Below, piece after piece: positions 7,123-10,218 of a DNA stretch of 10,218 bases. Within the stretch, counting starts at the first letter, position 1; each line of letters opens with the position of its first letter. The stretch covers positions 1 to 10,218 of the forward strand of contig JAJPXW010000204.1 in assembly GCA_021205255.1 (NCBI GenBank), read 5' to 3'. A model generated the notes under the pieces. It saw only the letters and a list, made by a program, of their open reading frames with translations, was not told where the DNA came from and did no database searches. Both the position numbers and the translations under genes were made by a program. The stretch comes from Burkholderiales bacterium. GTDB lineage: Bacteria; Pseudomonadota; Gammaproteobacteria; Burkholderiales; Burkholderiaceae_F.

Positions 7123-7128
7123 TTTCCT
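7123..7128 (-). promoter_or_regulatory. Ribosome binding site in the 21-base operon gap, for the TTG start at 7118
   Basis: AGGAAA on the minus strand with a 4-base spacer (TAAA) to TTG. The spacing favours the TTG over the ATG at 7109 (13 bases). It lies inside the short gap after the TAG stop of the preceding gene, consistent with translation from a shared mRNA. Confidence 0.6.
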
Positions 7129-7139
7129 TTGATTTGGAA

Positions 7140-8993
7140 CTATTTACCAAAATCTTGGTAAATCTTATCGATTTCCTTACTTAAATGTTTTTGTAGGATA
7201 TGGCGTCTTATTTTCATAGTCGGGGTCATTAATCCATTCTCAATAGTCCAGGGTTCTTGCGAAACCCAAATGGCTCTTGGAATGCCATATTGCGGAACAT
7301 CCTTACAAGCAGCCCTAATCCTCTTTAATAATGCCTGCCTTACCGGTTTCGAATTTAAGGCTTGGATATCGTTATGTTTTACATTCAGCGAGGGTGCGTA
7401 TTTCTTCCATTCTTCTGGTTCAAGAACCACGATAACAGAGACAAAAGGTCTGCCTTCCCCGACTACCATGACTTGCTGGAACAACGGATCAAGTTCTATT
7501 GCTTGCTCTATATCTCCTGGCGGAACTTTCTCACCGTTGGAAGTAACAATAATTTCTTTTAGCCTGCCTTTAATCCGACAATACCTTCCAGGCAAGAGAT
7601 CAGCCAAATCGCCAGTCGATAACCAACCATCCTTATCGATGACCTTAGCAGTTTCCTCCGGCAACTTCCAGTATCCTTTCATCACCTGTGGACCACGGAT
7701 AAGCAATTCATCCTTATCGGAAAGCTTGGCTTCAATATCAGGGAAGATGGGACCAACAGTATCTGGATGGTTAGCTCCTATTGGATTGACCGAAAGGACA
7801 GGTGAAGTTTCAGTTAGGCCATATCCTTGGTAAATAGGAAGCCCAAGACCAATGAAAGTTTTAATAACTTTATTGTTGATAGCCGCTCCTCCTGTTACAG
7901 CTACTCTGAGGCGACCACCAAACTGCTCTTTAATATTTTTCCTGACGAACTTTTCAAATAATGAGTTGAGCAACGAGTCCCGAAGCTTTGGAGGTTCTTC
8001 TCCCTCAAGTTTATTTTGTTTTGCAAAGCGTCTCCAACCTGAATCTACGGCCTCGAGGAACATTAATTGGGCAATGGCACTTTTATCTCTAAGGCGCTCC
8101 TGGATCTTTGCGTAAACTTTTTCGTAAATTCTTGGAACCGATGTGATGATTGTTGGCTTGACGGTTTTCAAGTCATCGAGAATGCGATTAATCCCCCGGC
8201 TAAACCAAACGTGGTTACCCATCCCTAGGCCAATGTAGTAGGAAGTTGTTCTTTCGAACATGTGGCTTAAAGGTAAGAAGGAAAGCCATACATCCCAAGG
8301 TTCCGGGGCAATGTTATAGAGGACGCTGCTTACATCGGTCATGATATTCCTATGCGTTAGCATCACTCCTTTAGGCATACCAGTGGTTCCCGAGGTATAC
8401 ACAAGAAGAGCTAGATCTTCCGGTGTTGGTAGGGGAGGCAATTCTTCAACACTTTCACCAAGCTTTAGGAATTCCTGCAAGGTGTAGCACTTTGGCTTTC
8501 CGTTATTTGAGACTCGCTCTTCCTCAATAAACACTACATCCTCTAGATCCGGTAACCCATCTGGTTCCGCTGCTTTTTGTATGGCGTTCCAGCGTGCTTG
8601 GTTCATCGCTACCAGTAATTTAGCGCCTGAGTCCCTCAGGATATAGACAGAATTCTCCGGGGTTCCAATTAAGTGCAAGGGAACTACCACTAGTCCTATC
8701 AGTAATGCACCTTGATCAAAGAATACATTTTCAGCCGAATTAGGAAGCAGGATGGCAACACGATCGCCTTTTTTAAGGCCAGCGGCGGTAAATGCTTTTG
8801 CCCATTGGACGCTTCTTTCGTATACCTGCTGGAAAGTAAAAGTTTCCCATTGTTGGGCAGCAACGTTAAATTCGCTTATTGCTGGATCATTTGGCCTTAA
8901 AGGCAAATGATGGGTAACAAGTTCGGGGATGATTTTAAGGCCCCGTACTTCCGCTGTACGTGTTACGGAATTTTCGGCCATTGCTTTTCTCAA
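7140..8993 (-). CDS. Long-chain acyl-CoA synthetase, paralogue 1 (FAA1/COG1022), first gene of the operon
   Basis: AMP-forming fatty acid:CoA ligase, 617 aa from the TTG at 8993. Motifs: A3 YTSGTTGMPKGVMLTH (199-214), FLPLSHMFER (239-248), A5 QGYGLTETS (389-397), A7 TGD (460-462), A8 GRLKE (476-480, Arg477), A10 PTMK (Lys594). It is much less similar to the other two copies than they are to each other (roughly 40-45% by eye), so it is the older branch of the family. Start choice is uncertain: AAGGAA (8997-9002) is only 3 bases from the TTG but 15 from the ATG at codon 5 (8981). The first codons are not conserved, so homology does not decide. The upstream 151-base gap contains a FadR-like sequence and an inverted repeat. 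The 21-base gap to the next synthetase gene implies co-transcription. No signal peptide or membrane span. Confidence 0.93.
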   Translation of the reverse strand: MRKAMAENSVTRTAEVRGLKIIPELVTHHLPLRPNDPAISEFNVAAQQWETFTFQQVYERSVQWAKAFTAAGLKKGDRVAILLPNSAENVFFDQGALLIGLVVVPLHLIGTPENSVYILRDSGAKLLVAMNQARWNAIQKAAEPDGLPDLEDVVFIEEERVSNNGKPKCYTLQEFLKLGESVEELPPLPTPEDLALLVYTSGTTGMPKGVMLTHRNIMTDVSSVLYNIAPEPWDVWLSFLPLSHMFERTTSYYIGLGMGNHVWFSRGINRILDDLKTVKPTIITSVPRIYEKVYAKIQERLRDKSAIAQLMFLEAVDSGWRRFAKQNKLEGEEPPKLRDSLLNSLFEKFVRKNIKEQFGGRLRVAVTGGAAINNKVIKTFIGLGLPIYQGYGLTETSPVLSVNPIGANHPDTVGPIFPDIEAKLSDKDELLIRGPQVMKGYWKLPEETAKVIDKDGWLSTGDLADLLPGRYCRIKGRLKEIIVTSNGEKVPPGDIEQAIELDPLFQQVMVVGEGRPFVSVIVVLEPEEWKKYAPSLNVKHNDIQALNSKPVRQALLKRIRAACKDVPQYGIPRAIWVSQEPWTIENGLMTPTMKIRRHILQKHLSKEIDKIYQDFGK

Positions 8994-8996
8994 TAG

Positions 8997-9002
8997 TTCC
9001 TT
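8997..9002 (-). promoter_or_regulatory. Ribosome binding site of the first synthetase gene
   Basis: AAGGAA on the minus strand, 3 bases before TTG (8993) and 15 bases before the in-frame ATG (8981). Neither spacing is ideal, so this site does not settle the start by itself. Confidence 0.45.
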
Positions 9003-9025
9003 AAGCTAATGTACTAACCAGGAAG

Positions 9026-9040
9026 AGCTGGTCTAACTTG
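9026..9040. promoter_or_regulatory. FadR-like operator candidate upstream of the synthetase operon
   Basis: The + strand reads AGCTGGTCTAACTTG. Against the E. coli FadR consensus as I remember it (AGCTGGTCCGAYNTG), it differs at two positions (C->T and G->A in the centre). It lies 33-47 bases upstream of the TTG start of an acyl-CoA synthetase gene, the kind of gene FadR controls. The second half of the palindrome is poor, and no fadR gene is visible, so this is a candidate only. Confidence 0.3.
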
Positions 9041-9085
9041 ACCCACCTGATCTATGGCTTTGCATAACTCCAAAATTTCAAGTCA

Positions 9086-9112
9086 TTTTAGCAGTGGAAA
9101 AGGATGCTAAAA
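9086..9112. repeat. Inverted repeat between the orphan gene and the synthetase operon
   Basis: Perfect 8-bp arms TTTTAGCA (9086-9093) and TGCTAAAA (9105-9112) around an 11-base loop, 33 bases beyond the stop of the 9145-9990 gene. It may be a weak terminator for that gene, but on the minus strand it is not followed by a T run. An operator or promoter element for the synthetase operon is the alternative: ATTTTA at 9085-9090 reads TAAAAT, a 5/6 -10 match, on the minus strand. Confidence 0.4.
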
Positions 9113-9144
9113 GAACAAAAAATCACTGTATGAAAAGCGCAAGT

Positions 9145-9990
9145 CTATTGTTTCTGCAACGCCAATCTAGGCGAAAGGATACGATTCAGTATTTTTTGCG
9201 GAACTGAGCTTATTCCCTTAGTTACTTCCCTTAATCTGCCATCGAGGCGATGCGAGGCTATAAATTCGGAAACCGCCTGTACGGCATCAGCATCATGCTC
9301 CTCGCTTTTCTTTTTCATGAGAGGGATCATGGTTCCGCTTTCATCGTGGAAGTCCGGATAATCTGTAAACTCGAAATCGACTAGATCTTCTACGCACAAT
9401 TTTCCATGATCCGCAGTGACGTAGCGGGATAGAGTGGCAAAGCTACCTTCAAATAGGTCGATCATGGCAAACTGTACTGTGAAATCGACTTGGAAATCAG
9501 AATCCAATTCGCTTTCCAAAAGCTCGTCTCGATCCACATAACTTCCTGTGGAAACTTTTTCTGCAAAAAGCTTTGCTTGTTTAACTCTTGCCCAAAGCGC
9601 CCAGCAGTCGTAGGTTTTAAGCCTGAAAGTTTGTGAACGTATTCTAAAAGTGGCATCTCCATCTTCGTCCTGACCGAAATCTGCCGTATAGCGGTTAATC
9701 AGATCATCAGCGTGCTGTAAAGCAAGTTCGGTATTAAAACGAATGCCGGCTGCGCTTAGCAATCCTAAATATTTGCAAATTCTTCTCGAGTCGTATCCTT
9801 TACGATCCAACTTAGTTTGCTCGAAAGCGTATTGCGCGGCAAGTTGTTCAGTACTAAACGAATTCCCTGCTAAATCTACGTAATTGGGGTGCCGTTCAAT
9901 GAAGTCAGTGACTTGCTCCAATGAACTGCATCCATTGATAGCTAAGCACACTGGAACAACGTTGGCTTGATGTTTATGCAGTCTTGACAT
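9145..9990 (-). CDS. Hypothetical soluble protein, function unknown
   Basis: A 281-residue protein I do not recognise. It is probably a real gene: long frame, ATG start with AAGGAAG 11 bases upstream, and flanking intergenic spaces. There is no signal peptide and no hydrophobic span long enough for a membrane helix, so it should be cytoplasmic or exported by a route without a classical signal. Residues 1-100 look helical (for example STEQLAAQYAFEQTKLD at 46-62). The middle (about 104-112 and 150-216) is strongly acidic, with many Asp and Glu plus aromatic residues. The last 35 residues (247-281) are net basic. Four cysteines (15, 21, 72, 129) precede C199 and show no zinc-binding spacing. It is on the same strand as the synthetase genes, 151 bases upstream of the first, with an inverted repeat between, so co-transcription is uncertain. 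A specialised secreted effector is conceivable for such orphans, but nothing here shows it. Confidence 0.75.
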   Translation of the reverse strand: MSRLHKHQANVVPVCLAINGCSSLEQVTDFIERHPNYVDLAGNSFSTEQLAAQYAFEQTKLDRKGYDSRRICKYLGLLSAAGIRFNTELALQHADDLINRYTADFGQDEDGDATFRIRSQTFRLKTYDCWALWARVKQAKLFAEKVSTGSYVDRDELLESELDSDFQVDFTVQFAMIDLFEGSFATLSRYVTADHGKLCVEDLVDFEFTDYPDFHDESGTMIPLMKKKSEEHDADAVQAVSEFIASHRLDGRLREVTKGISSVPQKILNRILSPRLALQKQ

Positions 9991-10218
9991 TGCAGCTCTT
10001 ACTTCCTTCTTATATTTCTTATAGGACCTAAAGTCATTTTACATTGACGGGAATTTATCGCCATGTTCACTTAACCCTACTGATGGAAAGCAAGAGAGGG
10101 GTAATGGATTGCAAGCAATAGAAGATATTTTTCCTCAATAAAAGATTGGATACTAGCGAGGTTCTTTCTTTTAAATTAGCTTTGCAGAATTTAGATTTTC
10201 GTAAGCAAAAGCATTTTA
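9991..10218. promoter_or_regulatory. Upstream region of the orphan gene
   Basis: These 228 bases contain no gene I can support on either strand. Near the orphan gene's start the minus strand has two TATAAG hexamers in tandem just before the AAGGAAG ribosome binding site. The distal one (10023->10018) could be a -10 box giving a very short leader, but no acceptable -35 lies at 17 bases (CAATGT). The promoter is therefore tentative. Confidence 0.3.

Noticed and set aside
7270..7833. 187-codon + strand frame opposite the first synthetase
   Set aside because: It is antisense to conserved A5-A10 coding sequence; the composition is Ser/Pro-rich as expected from a reversed reading, with no ribosome binding site or context.
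9655..9678. Possible EF-hand calcium loop (residues ~104-115, DEDGD) in the orphan protein
   Set aside because: With Gly at loop position 6, position 1 is Gly instead of Asp, and the hydrophobic position 8 and Glu 12 are not met. It is just an acidic turn.
1..10218. Mobile elements, CRISPR arrays, tRNA/rRNA genes, toxin-antitoxin or defence modules
   Set aside because: No transposase or integrase motifs, no regularly spaced repeats, no tRNA-like cloverleaf and no defence-family domain was seen on either strand. All larger frames are accounted for by metabolic genes and one orphan.

Overview
The window looks like chromosomal DNA from a gammaproteobacterium of moderate-to-low GC (judged by eye, not computed). 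The main support is gene order. A suhB-type phosphatase diverges from trmJ, which is followed by a short-type cysE. I know this suhB/trmJ/cysE neighbourhood from pseudomonads and related gammaproteobacteria, where iscR and the isc genes usually follow; they do not follow here. A Legionellales-like host is possible, but that is a guess.

Left block (1-2960). A rho-independent terminator at 46-72 closes a + strand gene that lies almost wholly outside the window. suhB (minus strand) carries a basic, low-complexity N-terminal extension. It shares an 85-base divergent intergenic region with the + strand pair trmJ-cysE, which is probably co-transcribed (53-base gap). CysE has a long charged coiled-coil C-terminus. 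A symmetric hairpin at 2965-2999 separates cysE from the converging minus-strand genes.

Middle block (3020-8993). Three tandem minus-strand genes encode FAA1-type (COG1022) long-chain acyl-CoA synthetases. In transcription order they are 8993->7140, then 7118->5277 (21 bases apart, one operon), then a clear terminator (5222-5245), then a 424-base AT-rich gap and 4852->3020. The last two are gap-free paralogues, about 66% identical over 610 residues by hand count, provided both start at TTG codons. The first is clearly more diverged. All three have the full set of adenylation motifs and should activate fatty acids to acyl-CoA for degradation or lipid synthesis. The middle copy has Leu where the conserved Arg of the hinge (A8) motif is expected. 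A FadR-like half-palindrome lies just upstream of the first synthetase gene.

Right block (9145-10218). One minus-strand gene encodes a soluble 281-residue protein I do not recognise, followed by 228 bases of its upstream region.

I see no mobile element, CRISPR array, RNA gene or defence system. The window reads as core metabolism plus a lineage-specific expansion of acyl-CoA synthetases. The points most worth following up are the synthetase paralogues, their start codons and control, the appended tails on SuhB and CysE, and the orphan protein.
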